Shown one piece after another: positions 36,871-48,516 of a DNA stretch of 64,000 nt. The DNA is from CAVRIA01 sp963721115. GTDB lineage: Bacteria > Desulfobacterota > Binatia > HRBIN30 > CADEER01. Numbering within the stretch: the first letter of the stretch is position 1; each line of letters starts with the position of its first letter. Location of the stretch: the NCBI GenBank assembly GCA_963721115.1, contig CAVRIA010000004.1:124001-188000 (forward strand). The letters are read 5' to 3'. The notes under the pieces were generated by a model, which was not told the DNA's origin, did no database searches, and saw only the letters and a program-made list of their open reading frames with translations. The translations under genes were made by a program, and so were the position numbers.

Positions 36871-37228
36871 GTCCGACCCCTCCGGGCCCGCGTCCCGCTT
36901 TGGGCGATACCGCGGTTTTTCATTTGACGGGGTTGCCGAAAAGTGCTCTAAGAGGCCACTCATCGAGTGGCGTGATTTGTGACTGACGAGCGGGGGAGTG
37001 TGCCGAACTTGACGGTATCTCGTGTGTGGCGGATGCCCCAGACGCGCTCAATCCCTTGTGTGGTAAGCCAATTGAGCCAGGGATATTCCCTTGACAATGC
37101 GTTTCGATTTTGAGTATGTAACGCGCCACTTCTGCAGATGCGCTCTCGGTGGCGCTAGACAGTGTGCAACAGGCTCGAACGCAAGGGAGTGAGGGATGAG
37201 TCTCGGCCGACTGGAAAGGAGGAGGGAA
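36871..37228. other. Intergenic region with two candidate promoters
   Basis: 358 bases without a gene. Two promoter-like pairs are visible: TTGACG at 36924 with TCTAAG at 36947 (17-base spacing), and TTGACA at 37091 with TATGTA at 37115 (18-base spacing). The second is closer to the following secreted-family gene and matches the consensus better. Confidence 0.5.
37091..37120 (+). promoter_or_regulatory. Possible promoter of the secreted-family pair at 37229 and 38540
   Basis: Perfect TTGACA (37091-37096), an 18-base spacer and TATGTA (37115-37120). It sits about 110 bases before the first start codon of the pair. Confidence 0.45.
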
Positions 37229-38472
37229 ATGCGAACGGTGAAGTTGAGTGCTTTTCTCTCAGGGCTCTGCGGGGTCGCGGTGGCGCTGGGATTGCTCGCG
37301 GTCAGCGCCCACGCGGACGTCACAACGGAGAGGGGAGCATCGATCCTCGCTTTCCCTAAGGTTCTCGCCAATGGCGATGCCGACACCCTCATTCAGATCG
37401 CGAACACGTCGAACAGCATGGTCCACGCGCGCTGCTTCTACGTAAATGCGGCGCCGAACCCCTTCACCGGCGCTCCCTCTCTGGCAGGTGACGGACTTCA
37501 GCATTTGGCTCACCAAGCAGCAGCCGACGCATTGGCAGGTGAGCACGGGCCGCTTCGTCGATCCGACCGATCAGTGCATCGTGAGCGGGCAGATCCAGCC
37601 TTGGCTGTGCGCCAACGCGGGTATCGATCCGGGCGCCGTGCCGCCGGTTCCGGACAACTTCGAAGGCGAGCTCAAGTGCGTGGAGGTCGACGTCTCTGAC
37701 AGCCCGATCGGCGGCAACCACTTAAAGGGCGAGGCGACGATCAAGATCGGCGAGGACGTCTCGAAGTACAACGCCATTGGATTCGAAGGTACCGATCTCG
37801 TCGGCCAGACCGGCAACCAGTTACGCCTCGACCAGCCGTATGGTTTGCAAGATCCCGTCGGCCAGTACAATGCCTGCCCCGACCAGCTCCTTTTGAACCA
37901 CATCACCGAGGGTTCGACCGATCCCGTCATTCTCGCCGCCGGCATGGGCGGCCTCTGCTCGGTCGAGCTCCGCACCGTGCGAAGAGGATGCGGACTGCGG
38001 CGATTCGGGCGGAACCTGCGCGAACGGACCACGCATCCTCGATGGTGCCGGAGACTTGGCCCTGCGCAGTGCGACCCTTACGGACCTCACTCTTGTTCCG
38101 TGCACGCAGGACTTCGAGAATTCGATCCCTGCCCAAGTTACGGTACAGTTTCGCGTCTACAACGAGTTCGAGCAGCTCCTGACCACCAGCACGACAGTGG
38201 ATTGCTGGAGCGACTTCTTCTTGTACGAGGTGACCAGCCCGAACAACCCGGAGAACTCCCAGTTCTCCCGAGGAATCGTGGGGACCACCTACGCGCAGAC
38301 CCGCATCATTCCGAACAAGGACGGCGGTGCCGTCATCGGTGTCGCCGGTGTGCTTCGCGCGGACAGCACTTCTCGTGTGACGCGCTCTGCCCTCAACCTG
38401 CACATGGTGGGCGACCACCTGACCGGGACAGAAGGCGCGATCGTCGACATGATCACGCTGCCGGAACACTGA
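37229..38472 (+). CDS. Secreted protein of the four-copy family (two frameshifts)
   Basis: ATG at 37229, after AAAGGAGGAG, begins MRTVKLSAFLSGLCGVAVAL, a signal peptide almost identical at its start to that of the downstream copy (both MRTVK). The N-terminal frame covers ADVTTERGASILAFPK, IQIANTSNSM and CFYVNA. It breaks at about 37465-37495 and continues with QVTDFSIWLTKQQPTHW, FEGELKCVEVD, NHLKGEATI, YNAIGFEG and YNACPDQLLLNH. A second break at about 37940-37980 leads to CEEDADCGDSGGTC, LTDLTLVPCTQDFE, VYNEFEQLLTTS and DMITLPEH. All family landmarks are present in order, so this is one gene of about 413 residues. Two breaks could mean decay, but error is equally likely given the other breaks in the window. 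Confidence 0.72.
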
Positions 38473-38539
38473 GACCGCGGGCGGGAACGAGGAAAAGGCA
38501 GTGGCTGGGTTCTCCCTTAAAGCTGAAAGGAGAAGGGCA

Positions 38540-39703
38540 ATGCGTACGGTGAAGCGGAATCCTTTTCTCGCGGGTGTGTGCGCCGTTCTGGGAGGAGTTT
38601 CTCTCTTGGCGTCCACGGCTTCCGCAGAGGTGGCTTCGGACAGATCGGCCGGCCTCGTGGTCTACCCGAAGCTGGTCTTTGACTCTGCTAGTGGTGTCGA
38701 TACCGAAATTCAGCTGTCGAACACTTCGAACGAGGCGATCAAGGTCCGGTGCTTCTACGTGAACGCCAACGGACACTGCAGCAATAGTCCCGGGACCGTC
38801 TGCAACGCGTCCCCGGACTGCCAGCCCTTCGGCATCGGCGGGCAGTGCATCCCTGGCTGGCAGGAGATCGACTTCGAGTTCACGATGTCGCCGAACCAGC
38901 CGCTCGGCTGGAATCTCAGCACGGGCGAGCGCTTTCTGCCTCTCTCCGATCTCGGCCAGAACGAGGGCAGCATCCCCGGTGCCAGCGAAGACCCCTTCCG
39001 CGGCGAGCTGAAGTGCTTTCAGGTCGGGCCGGACAATGCGCCAGTCGATCGCAACGACCTGAAGGGCGAGGCCACGATCGTCACCGCGTCGGGTGAGCTG
39101 CTCGACTCCCGCGCCTACAACGCGATCGGGATTCCGGCGGTCGAAGGTGCGAACGACGGGGACAACGTGTTGCGGCTGGGCGAGGAGTACAGCGCCTGTC
39201 CGAGCTACCTGATTCTCGATCACTTCTTCGAGGACGCTCAGGAGCCGATCGAAGACGATTTCGTGCGCACGGACATCACTCTCGTCCCCTGTTCGGAAAA
39301 CTTCGACCTGCAGGATGCCGCCCTGTTCGAGACGACGCTGCAACTCCTGGTCTTCAACGAGTTCGAGCAGCGGTTCTCTGCCAGCATCAAGACGACCTGC
39401 TTCAAGGAAATCGGCCTGACCGACATTGGCTTGGGCGTGGATCGGCCTTTCGGAGCGACCACCCAGACGTCGAACGACAAGCGCTCGATCTTCAGCGTTT
39501 ACGTTCAGGGGACTCTGACCGGTCAGACTCGAATCCGCGCCGTCGACGATGGGTCGGATACCCACGGGAACGGATTCCTGGGTGTGGCGGAAGAGTTTCA
39601 CCGCGAAGACGAGGTAGACCTCACCAGCGTCGAAAGCAGCGCGGCGTTCAACATCCACCAGTCCGGCGTCCGCGACCGCGTCGATCTGATCACGGCGCCG
39701 TAA
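38540..39703 (+). CDS. Secreted protein of the four-copy family (intact reference copy)
   Basis: This is the only copy in the window that is both complete and in one frame, at 387 residues. ATG follows AAAGGAGAAG. A signal peptide (MRTVKRNPFLAGVCAVLGG, cleavage probably after ASTASA near residue 30) precedes EVASDRSAGLVVYPK. The family landmarks follow: IQLSNTSNEAI, CFYVNANGHC, a Cys-rich loop ending GQCIPGW, MSPNQPLGW, PFRGELKCFQV, RNDLKGEATIV, YNAIGIP, YSACPSYLILDHFF, ITLVPCSENFD, VFNEFEQRFSAS, GTLTGQTRIR, LGVAEEFH and a terminal VDLITAP. It starts 67 bases after the copy before it and ends at a terminator. I do not recognise a function; extracellular or outer-surface location is likely. 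Confidence 0.82.
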   Translation: MRTVKRNPFLAGVCAVLGGVSLLASTASAEVASDRSAGLVVYPKLVFDSASGVDTEIQLSNTSNEAIKVRCFYVNANGHCSNSPGTVCNASPDCQPFGIGGQCIPGWQEIDFEFTMSPNQPLGWNLSTGERFLPLSDLGQNEGSIPGASEDPFRGELKCFQVGPDNAPVDRNDLKGEATIVTASGELLDSRAYNAIGIPAVEGANDGDNVLRLGEEYSACPSYLILDHFFEDAQEPIEDDFVRTDITLVPCSENFDLQDAALFETTLQLLVFNEFEQRFSASIKTTCFKEIGLTDIGLGVDRPFGATTQTSNDKRSIFSVYVQGTLTGQTRIRAVDDGSDTHGNGFLGVAEEFHREDEVDLTSVESSAAFNIHQSGVRDRVDLITAP

Positions 39704-40083
39704 GCGCTCGCTGCTGGAACGAATCCAGGGGCCGGGGAGCTGTTGCTCTCCGGCCCTTTTTTTTGGCTCACCGCCTCATGGTGCAATGCGGATTTGCTCT
39801 GGGCTGTGTTTGGTGCGACTCCGGGCAGAGGCCCCGACGGCGGGTCCGCGCGCATGTTGGCGGGCCCGCTTCCAGCGGCGCGCTCTGCCGGGGGACTGGG
39901 GCCGTCGGACTACCGGGAGTCATTATCGCCCCGAGAGGACACCGACTCGGGTGCGATGGAAAGTGGAATCTCGCGCCAGGCCCGCGAAGAGGTCCCTTCT
40001 GTCCTCTAAGGCGCAGGCGACAGCCGCGACTGTCGGGAGTCGAAGGTGCGGTGAGTGACGGGACGGGTGCGGCGTTGCGGAGT
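39704..40083. other. Intergenic stretch between convergent genes
   Basis: 380 bases hold the terminator at 39728-39764 and otherwise nothing I can support. Open frames here have no ribosome site or recognisable domain. Confidence 0.5.
39728..39764 (+). terminator. Rho-independent terminator
   Basis: A 12-bp stem (GGGCCGGGGAGC with GCTCTCCGGCCC, one G-T pair), TGTT loop, then eight T. It follows the intact secreted-family gene by 24 bases. Confidence 0.93.
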
Positions 40084-41415
40084 TCAGCGGGCCAGAGGGA
40101 GCGGGACTTGATAGAGCCGCGTCCCGCGGAGCACGGAGACGAGAACCCGCTGTGCATGGCGGTTCTTGACCATGCGGAGGCGAAACTCCTCCATGCTGTT
40201 CACCGGACGGCCGGCGAGGGCGGAGATCACGTCGCCCTTCTTGATCCCGACGCGGTCGGCCGGGCTCTGCTGCCGCACCGCGGTGACGCGAAGAGCGCTG
40301 TCGTGCGGGGCAAGCCGAAGACCGAGGAGGCGCCAGGTTAGTTGATCGGCGCGCGCGCCAGGAAAGTGCTGTGCAACGACGGTGACTTCACGGGAGCTGC
40401 CGTCTCGCAGGAGCGAGAGGTGCAGGGGGGAGCCGATCGGCGTGTCGTGCAGCCGGCTCTCCCATTCCTCGGCAGAATGAACCGGACGGTCGTTGACGGA
40501 GAGAATGAGATCCTCGCGTTCGATACCGGCGCTCTGGGCCGGGCTGTCGCTCTCCACCTCCGTGACCAGGACGGCGGCGCGTGACGAAGAGCTGAAATGA
40601 CGTGCCAGGGCAGGCGTCAGGGCCTGTACCGAGATCCCGACCCATGCCGGCTGAACCTCGCCGTAGGTGATGAGGTCGCCGACGACGCGGCGGGCCCGAT
40701 CGATGGGGATGGCAAAGCCGATACCCTGAGCGTTCTGATAGATGGCGCTGTTGATGCCGATGAGCTCGCCGCGAATGTTGAGAAGCGGGCCGCCGGAGTT
40801 GCCGGGGTTGATCGACGCGTCCGTCTGGATCAGATCGTAGAAGACCTGATCCTGGGCTCGGACGGATCGGCCGACGGCGCTCACGACGCCGGTGGTCACG
40901 GTGTGGGAGAGGCCGAACGGGTTGCCGATTGCGATCACGGTCTCTCCGATCATGAGGTCGTCGGAACGTCCCATTTCGATCGCGGGCAGGGGGCTGTCGG
41001 CCTTCAGCTTCAGCACGGCCAGATCGGAGTCGGCGTCGGAGCCGACCAATTGGGCGTCGAACTCGCGTTCGTCCGCCAATGTGATGGTGATTTTGGAGGC
41101 CCGCAGCACGACGTGCTGGTTGGTGAGGACATAGCCGTCTTTTCGAATGAGGATGCCGGAGCCCAGGCTGGATTGCGTGAAGCGCTGTCGTCTGGGCTCG
41201 AAGAAGTCGTGGAAGAACTCGTCGAAGAACGGGTCCTGCCACATGGGGGACGGCGCCAGCTGCCGCTCGACGATCTGGGTGGTGGAGACGTTGACGACGG
41301 CAGGGCCGACGCGCTCCACGGCATCGACGACCGGCGTTCGCCGTGACGCGGTGGAAGCGAACGCCGCGCCGGCGACCAGCAGGACGGCGGTGCTCGAGGC
41401 GATCAAGCTGCGCAT
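40084..41415 (-). CDS. DegP/HtrA-type periplasmic serine protease
   Basis: A chymotrypsin-fold protease and chaperone for misfolded envelope proteins. The 443-residue protein has a signal peptide (about residues 1-22) and the catalytic triad His101 (LTNQHVV), Asp131 (DSDLAVLK) and Ser207 (NPGNSGGPLL). Two PDZ domains follow (about 290-375 and 385-440; SAGIEREDLILSVNDRP and RVGIKKGDVISALAGRP). The start at 41415 (MRSLIASSTAVLL) gives a proper signal peptide. It lies 31 bases downstream of the mutase gene on the same strand. Whether it is DegP, DegQ or another HtrA cannot be told from sequence. Confidence 0.93.
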   Translation of the reverse strand: MRSLIASSTAVLLVAGAAFASTASRRTPVVDAVERVGPAVVNVSTTQIVERQLAPSPMWQDPFFDEFFHDFFEPRRQRFTQSSLGSGILIRKDGYVLTNQHVVLRASKITITLADEREFDAQLVGSDADSDLAVLKLKADSPLPAIEMGRSDDLMIGETVIAIGNPFGLSHTVTTGVVSAVGRSVRAQDQVFYDLIQTDASINPGNSGGPLLNIRGELIGINSAIYQNAQGIGFAIPIDRARRVVGDLITYGEVQPAWVGISVQALTPALARHFSSSSRAAVLVTEVESDSPAQSAGIEREDLILSVNDRPVHSAEEWESRLHDTPIGSPLHLSLLRDGSSREVTVVAQHFPGARADQLTWRLLGLRLAPHDSALRVTAVRQQSPADRVGIKKGDVISALAGRPVNSMEEFRLRMVKNRHAQRVLVSVLRGTRLYQVPLPLAR

Positions 41416-41446
41416 ATGGGGGCGTCGCGCCGTGCCCAGGGACGGC

Positions 41447-43117
<1,671 letters not shown>

Positions 43118-43293
43118 GGGATCTCCTGTCGTTCCTTACCGCGCCCGACCTATTACGCACCGGTCGAAAACTCAAGTTATGGGAGTGCCGCTGGCGCGCA
43201 CGTACGCTCCGGGAGAGTGCCTTGCAATGGTACACCATTTCTTTTAGGACTCGGGCGAAATAAGCAACCCACCTCGAATCGGGGGTCCTCCAT

Positions 43294-45363
43294 ATGAGCA
43301 CTCTAATATTCTCCCTGCTGATTGTGGTCGCGTTCGGTTTTTTGGCGCGGACTCTCTACCGTCGGTTCACGGTCCTGACCAAGGCGGCTCCGGTCGACCG
43401 CTTCGACCGTATACCCGAGCGCGTCAAGGCGGTTCTGGTCTACGCGTTCGGTCAGCGCAAGTTCGTCAGCCCGCGACAGCCGCCGAACGACCGATGGGCC
43501 GGCTGGATGCACTTCTTCATCTTCTGGGGGTTCACCATCCTGGCAATCCAGGTGATCCAGATGTTCGCGCGCGGCTTCGTACCCGGCTTCCATCTGCCCC
43601 TGCTTTCGGTCGGTATGCTGGGCGGTCCCTACCTGCTTCTGAAGGACCTCATCCAACTCGTCGTGCTCGGCGCGGTGGGCATGGCGATCTACCGGTGGAT
43701 GGTTTCGCACCCGCCCCGCCTGTTTGGCTTCGCTCCCTCCGAGGAGCGGCTGCGGGGCCAATCACACGGCGAGGCGCTGCTGATTCTGACTTTCATTGCA
43801 CTGATCATGATCTGCGGGTTTCTCTATGATGGTGGACACCTCTACGCCGGGGAGCACACAGAGGCGATTGCGCGCGAGAGGGCATGGCAGCCACTGAGTG
43901 CCCTGGTCGGCGCCGGCTTGGCCGCCATCGGCGGCGCCGGCTTGGCCGCCTTCGCCAGTGACCTGGGATGGTGGGTGCACAACTGTGTCATCCTGGTGTT
44001 CATGAACGTGTTGCCGATCTCGAAGCACTTCCACATCATCACCTCGATTCCCAACGTCTTCTTCAAGAAGCTCGAGCCGGCCGGGTCGCTCAGCAAGCAG
44101 GACCTCGAGAACGCCAGCACCTTCGGAACCTCGTACATCAACCAGTTCACCTGGAAGCAGGTGCTGGACATGTATTCGTGCACGGAGTGCGGTCGCTGCT
44201 CCTCGCACTGCCCCGCGACGTACAGCGGCAAGATGCTCGCGCCGCGCCAGCTCTTGCTGAACTTGCGCGACTACCTCTACGAGCACGAGGACGATGTCCT
44301 CGACTCGCCGGCGGCCAAAGGCAACGGCGAGGCGACCGAGCCGGTGACGGTGGGGGAGAACGTCGTCGGCGACCGCCTCATCCTCGACGAGGTGCTTTGG
44401 GCCTGTACGAGTTGCCGCGCCTGTGAAGAGGCCTGTCCGGTTCTCATCGAGTACGTCGACAAGATCGTCGACATGCGGCGCCATCTGGTGCAGGAGGAGG
44501 CGCGCTTCCCGGCTGAGCTCACTCGCACGTTCAAGTCGATGGAGACACAGGGCAACCCGTGGGGCATCGACGCGAGCACGCGGGGGGACTGGGCCGACGG
44601 TCTCGACGTCCCGACCATGGCCGAGAAGCCCGATGCCGAATACCTCTACTTCGTCGGCTGCGCCGGCTCGTTCGACGATCGCAACAAGAAGACGACGCAG
44701 GCGTTGACGCGGATGCTCAAGAAAGCGGGCGTGGATTTCGCCATCCTCGGGGTCGAGGAGCCCTGCAACGGGGAGACGGCGCGGCGGATCGGCAACGAGT
44801 ACCTCTTCCAGAGCATGGCGCAGATGGCGGTAGAGGTGCTGGGGAACTACAAGGTGCGAAAGATCATCACCAACTGTCCCCACTGCTTCAACACCTTCAA
44901 GAACGACTACCCGCAATTCGGCGGCGACTACGAGGTCGTCCACGCCACCGAGCTGGTCGAACGGCTCATCAGCGAGGGCAAGATCGAGTTTGAGCTCGGT
45001 CAGCGGAAGGCCGTTACCTACCACGACTCCTGCTACCTCGGTCGCTACAACGGGGTCTACGATGCCCCGCGCAACATCCTGCAGATGATCCCGGGGGTGG
45101 ACCTCCGCGAGATGGAGCGCAGCCGCAACTTCGGCATGTGCTGCGGGGCGGGCGGTGGTCGCATGTGGATGGAGGAAGACCCCGACAAGCGGGTGAACAT
45201 CCGCCGCGTCGAACAGGCGCTGGAGACCAATCCCGACGTCGTCGCCGTGGCCTGTCCGTTCTGCATGACGATGGTGGACGACGGCCTCAAGGCGAAGGGC
45301 AAGGAGGAAAGCGAGCTCCCCGCCCTGGACGTGATGGAGATCGTCGCCAGCTCGATCAAGTAA
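43294..45363 (+). CDS. Membrane-bound ETF:quinone oxidoreductase of the EMO type (HdrD-like Fe-S protein)
   Basis: This fused protein is predicted to pass electrons from electron-transfer flavoprotein to the membrane quinone pool. The 689-residue protein has an N-terminal membrane part of about six helices (to residue about 245, resembling NarI-type haem b proteins). Two [4Fe-4S] ferredoxin motifs follow (SCTECGRCSSHCP and ACTSCRACEEACP). Two CCG (heterodisulfide reductase D) domains come next, with NCPHCFNTFKNDYP and FGMCCGAGGGRMWMEE. This layout is that of the EtfAB:menaquinone oxidoreductases. The etfB-etfA genes lie immediately downstream, convergent, which supports the assignment. Confidence 0.9.
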   Translation: MSTLIFSLLIVVAFGFLARTLYRRFTVLTKAAPVDRFDRIPERVKAVLVYAFGQRKFVSPRQPPNDRWAGWMHFFIFWGFTILAIQVIQMFARGFVPGFHLPLLSVGMLGGPYLLLKDLIQLVVLGAVGMAIYRWMVSHPPRLFGFAPSEERLRGQSHGEALLILTFIALIMICGFLYDGGHLYAGEHTEAIARERAWQPLSALVGAGLAAIGGAGLAAFASDLGWWVHNCVILVFMNVLPISKHFHIITSIPNVFFKKLEPAGSLSKQDLENASTFGTSYINQFTWKQVLDMYSCTECGRCSSHCPATYSGKMLAPRQLLLNLRDYLYEHEDDVLDSPAAKGNGEATEPVTVGENVVGDRLILDEVLWACTSCRACEEACPVLIEYVDKIVDMRRHLVQEEARFPAELTRTFKSMETQGNPWGIDASTRGDWADGLDVPTMAEKPDAEYLYFVGCAGSFDDRNKKTTQALTRMLKKAGVDFAILGVEEPCNGETARRIGNEYLFQSMAQMAVEVLGNYKVRKIITNCPHCFNTFKNDYPQFGGDYEVVHATELVERLISEGKIEFELGQRKAVTYHDSCYLGRYNGVYDAPRNILQMIPGVDLREMERSRNFGMCCGAGGGRMWMEEDPDKRVNIRRVEQALETNPDVVAVACPFCMTMVDDGLKAKGKEESELPALDVMEIVASSIK

Positions 45364-45382
45364 TCGAGTCGGCGTTGGGTGC

Positions 45383-45420
45383 AAAAGAGGGGCACAGCCG
45401 GCGGGCGGTGCCCCTCTTTT
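45383..45420. terminator. Bidirectional terminator between EMO and etfA
   Basis: A perfect 13-bp stem (AAAAGAGGGGCAC with GTGCCCCTCTTTT) with a 12-base loop ends in T on both strands. It serves the convergent EMO (plus) and etfA (minus) genes. Confidence 0.92.
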
Positions 45421-45451
45421 CGTTCGAGAGGATTGACTGGGTGGTCGAACG

Positions 45452-46423
45452 TCAGGAGTGTTTGAGCTTCTCGACCTCTTCCTTCATCTCCGGAACGGCC
45501 TTGAAGAGGTCGGCCACGAGACCGTAGTCGGCCACCTGGAAGATCGGCGCCTCTGCGTCCTTGTTGATCGCGACGATTACCTTGGAGTCCTTCATGCCGG
45601 CCAGGTGCTGAATGGCACCCGAGATGCCCACGGCGATGTAGAGCTCAGGGGCGACCACCTTGCCGGTCTGGCCGACCTGCAGGTCGTTGGGAACGAAGCC
45701 GGCATCGACCGCGGCACGGCTGGCTCCCATCGCCGCTCCCATGGCGTCGACGAGCGGTTCCAGCACGGTCGTGAAGTTCTCGCCATTTTTGAGGCCTCGT
45801 CCGCCGGAGACGACGATTCGCGCCTCGGTCAGGACCGGGCGATCGGATTTGGTTTCGTTGAAGGAGACGAACTTCATCTTCAGCGCCCCGGCGTCGATCT
45901 TCGGCGCGACCTTCTCGACATCGGCCTTGCCGCTCTTTGCCGCCGCGTCGAAAGCCGTGGCGCGAACCGATACCACCTTGTGAGCGCTCTCGATCTTGAT
46001 CGTAGCGATGGCGTTGCCGGCATACATCGACCGCGAGAAGGTGCCGTCGTCGTTGATTCCGGTGATGTCGCTCGCCATGCCGGCGTCCAAGCGAACGGCA
46101 ACGCGCGGCAGAAAGTCCTTGCCGACCGCGCTGGCCGTGGCGACGACGGCATCGCAGCCCTTCTGCTGGGCGATGTCGGCCAGCGCCTGAGCGTAGGCGT
46201 CCGCCACATAGTGTTCGAGACCTGGATCCTCGACCGCGTAGACTTTCTTCACGCCGTACTGGGCGATCTCGCCGGCCAGATCCTCGATCCCGGTCCCGAG
46301 TACGGCCGCATGGCACTCGCCGCCGCTCTTCGCCGCCAGATCGAGGCCGGCCTGGACGGCGACCAGGGCCGTCTTGGAGAACTTCTTGTGCTGATGCTCC
46401 GCGAAAACCAGAACGTTACCCAT
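45452..46423 (-). CDS. etfA: Electron transfer flavoprotein alpha subunit
   Basis: EtfA binds FAD and, with EtfB, accepts electrons from acyl-CoA and other dehydrogenases. The 323-residue protein has an N-terminal alpha/beta domain (NVLVFAEHQHKKFSK) and a C-terminal FAD domain. The FAD site includes IVVSGGRGLKNGENF, GASRAAVDAGFVPN, QVGQTGKVVAPELYIAVGIS, GAIQHLAGM and INKDAEAPIFQVADYGLV. It is downstream of etfB by 31 bases and convergent with EMO, its probable electron acceptor. Confidence 0.97.
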   Translation of the reverse strand: MGNVLVFAEHQHKKFSKTALVAVQAGLDLAAKSGGECHAAVLGTGIEDLAGEIAQYGVKKVYAVEDPGLEHYVADAYAQALADIAQQKGCDAVVATASAVGKDFLPRVAVRLDAGMASDITGINDDGTFSRSMYAGNAIATIKIESAHKVVSVRATAFDAAAKSGKADVEKVAPKIDAGALKMKFVSFNETKSDRPVLTEARIVVSGGRGLKNGENFTTVLEPLVDAMGAAMGASRAAVDAGFVPNDLQVGQTGKVVAPELYIAVGISGAIQHLAGMKDSKVIVAINKDAEAPIFQVADYGLVADLFKAVPEMKEEVEKLKHS

Positions 46424-46454
46424 GAATCCACTCCCTTGGTTTCTGAGACGTGCC

Positions 46455-47210
46455 TCAGATGACCTTGGCTTCGGCGTGCAGGAGCTGGACGAGTTCCTGC
46501 ACGCTCTCGACCTTCTTGCCCGCTTCGCGCTTCGACGGCGGATCGAGCTTGAGGATCTTGACCTTGGGGGTGGCGTCGATGCCGAGGTCGGCCAGCGGAA
46601 TCTCCTTCAGCTCCTTCTTGCGCGCCTTCATGATGCCGGGGAGCGACGCGTAGCGGGGCTCGTTCAGACGCAGGTCTGCGGTGATGACGCCCGGCAGCTG
46701 GATCTCGACGTCTTCCAAGCCGCCGTCGACCTCTCGGGTCACCACGGCCGACTTCTTGTCCTCGGCTAGTTTGACCTCGGAGGCAAAGGTCGCCTGTCCC
46801 CACCCGAGCATCTCCGCCAGCATTTGGCCGACGACGTTTGAGTCGTCGTCGATGGCCTGCTTGCCCAGAAGGACTAGGTCGGGGCTCTCGGTCTCGACGA
46901 GCTTCTTCAGCACCCTGGCCACGGCCAACGGCTCGATCTCGTCATCGGTCAGCACGAGGATCGCCCGGTCCGCTCCCATCGCCAGCCCGGTGCGGAGCTG
47001 CTCGGAGCAGACCTTGGCGCCGATGCTGGCCAGCACCACCTCGGCGCCGCCCCCCTTTTCCTTGATGCGCAGTGCTTCCTCGATCGCGATCTCGCAGAAC
47101 GGATTGACGACGTACTTCACGTTGTCGGTCACGATCCCGCTTCCGTCGGGCCGGACCTTGATCGTGGCGTTCGGGTCGGGCACCCGCTTCGCGGCAACCA
47201 AAATTTTCAC
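46455..47210 (-). CDS. etfB: Electron transfer flavoprotein beta subunit
   Basis: EtfB binds AMP structurally and docks to dehydrogenases. The 251-residue protein has MKILVAAKRVPDPNATIKV, NPFCEIAIEEALRIKEKG and LGKQAIDDDSNVVGQMLAE, and a signature VITADLRLNEPRYASLPGIMKA near the C terminus. It starts with GTG at 47210 behind a perfect AGGAGG site. First gene of an etfB-etfA pair; it appears to have its own promoter region facing the IclR gene. Confidence 0.97.
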   Translation of the reverse strand: MKILVAAKRVPDPNATIKVRPDGSGIVTDNVKYVVNPFCEIAIEEALRIKEKGGGAEVVLASIGAKVCSEQLRTGLAMGADRAILVLTDDEIEPLAVARVLKKLVETESPDLVLLGKQAIDDDSNVVGQMLAEMLGWGQATFASEVKLAEDKKSAVVTREVDGGLEDVEIQLPGVITADLRLNEPRYASLPGIMKARKKELKEIPLADLGIDATPKVKILKLDPPSKREAGKKVESVQELVQLLHAEAKVI

Positions 47211-47376
47211 GAGAGTCCTCCTAGGCGTGATTGTGGAACGACAATCGCTACCACGCTGTGCTCGCGAGCGTCAAGATGACTCGGTGCTATTGGGCTAATC
47301 CCAGTATTAGGAATGCGAAACAGGAATCGACTGCCCGATTAGCGGACGTCGGTGTGGGGACGGCGCGGGTCGGCGG

Positions 47377-48153
47377 TCAACTCTCGTAGCCGAGACGGCT
47401 CGACAGGTCGTTGCCCGCCTTCTGCATCAGCGGCGCGATTTCCCGCTCGATGCGCTCGTCGGTCATGCGGTGCGCCGGCCCGGAAACCGCCAGGCTGCCG
47501 ACGACGTTGCGCGTGTAGTCGCGGATGGGCACGGCAATCGAGTTGACTTCGGGAATGTGCTCGCCGAGCTCGACGGAGAAGCCGCGCTCGGAGATGGTGC
47601 GCAGCTGCTGCATCAGGGCCTGGCGATCGACGATGGTCCGCTCGGTGAAGCGCGGCAGGCCTTCCAGCAGGGCTTCGCGGAGATCGGCGTCGGAGATGAA
47701 GGCCAGCTGGACCTTTCCCGCCGCCGTGCAGTGCAGCGGCAGCGCCTCGCCGATGCGCGACGTGAGTCGGACCGGCTGGTCGGCCTCCACGGCATCCAGG
47801 GGAACCACCGCGGCCTTGCGAAGCACCGCGACGAAGGCGGTCTCGTGCGCCTGGCGCGCCAGCGTGTCGATGATGGGATGCGCCTGGCGCAGCAGGCCCA
47901 ACTGGTTCAGATAGATCTGCCCGAGCTGCAGGCAGCGAACACCGAGCCGGTAGTTTTCCGTCGCCTTGTTCTGCTCGATATACCCGCGCGATTCCAGTGT
48001 GGCGAGCAAACGGAAGACGTTGTTCTTGTGCAGCTTGAGCCGCTTGCTGAGCTCGGTTACCCCGAGCTCGTCCTGGTCGCCCGCGAACTGCTCCAACACA
48101 TCGAGCGCGTGGGAAACGGATTGGATGATGTAATTCGTCTTTTCGCGACGCAC
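47377..48153 (-). CDS. IclR-family transcriptional regulator
   Basis: The 258-residue protein has an N-terminal winged helix (about residues 10-70: SVSHALDVLEQFA, LSKRLKLHKNNVFRLLATLESRGYI) and the C-terminal effector domain. The effector part includes RLTSRIGEALPLHCTAAGK, FSVELGEHIPEVNSIAVPI and VVGSLAVSGPAHRMT. GTG start at 48153 follows GGGAGG. It lies upstream of etfBA on the same strand and is divergent from the dienelactone hydrolase operon across 363 bases, so either may be its target. The effector is unknown. Confidence 0.93.
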   Translation of the reverse strand: MRREKTNYIIQSVSHALDVLEQFAGDQDELGVTELSKRLKLHKNNVFRLLATLESRGYIEQNKATENYRLGVRCLQLGQIYLNQLGLLRQAHPIIDTLARQAHETAFVAVLRKAAVVPLDAVEADQPVRLTSRIGEALPLHCTAAGKVQLAFISDADLREALLEGLPRFTERTIVDRQALMQQLRTISERGFSVELGEHIPEVNSIAVPIRDYTRNVVGSLAVSGPAHRMTDERIEREIAPLMQKAGNDLSSRLGYES

Positions 48154-48516
48154 CGCGAGCCTCCCGGTTGGGCTAAAAAAGGCGTTTTAATTAGACGAGC
48201 CGGCGGGGGCCTGTCAACTCCGGGGACAAGCTTCGCGGATGGCGGGCATTTTCCCGCCGGGGCCGTCGGGGCGCCGCAGGACCACGCCCCTGGTTGGCCA
48301 ATTCACTAGTAATTTTGAGGATTTGGCACTCCCTTTGCCCTACCCATGGCCCCCTTGCCGGTCCTTCCGGAGGCTGCCGAGGCAGTGGTTGGGGGCCGGC
48401 CGGAGAACGGGAAAAGCTCATTACCCGATTTTGCCGGGCTGCAGAGAGCGCGGCTTGCAATCGTGCCGACCCTTCCGTTATCGATGGTCGCCGAACCAAG
48501 TCGTGGAGACCTTCGT
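48154..48516. other. Divergent intergenic region between IclR and the dienelactone hydrolase operon
   Basis: 363 bases with AT-rich patches (GGCGTTTTAATTAG near 48181-48194, and CCAATTCACTAGTAATTTTG near 48298-48317) in an otherwise GC-rich setting. These are likely promoter or operator sites of the divergent pair. No gene is supported. Confidence 0.45.

Noticed and set aside
43118..43293. Small gene between the mutase and EMO
   Set aside because: The region between the divergent genes is 176 bases and holds only their likely promoters; no open frame with a ribosome site is evident.
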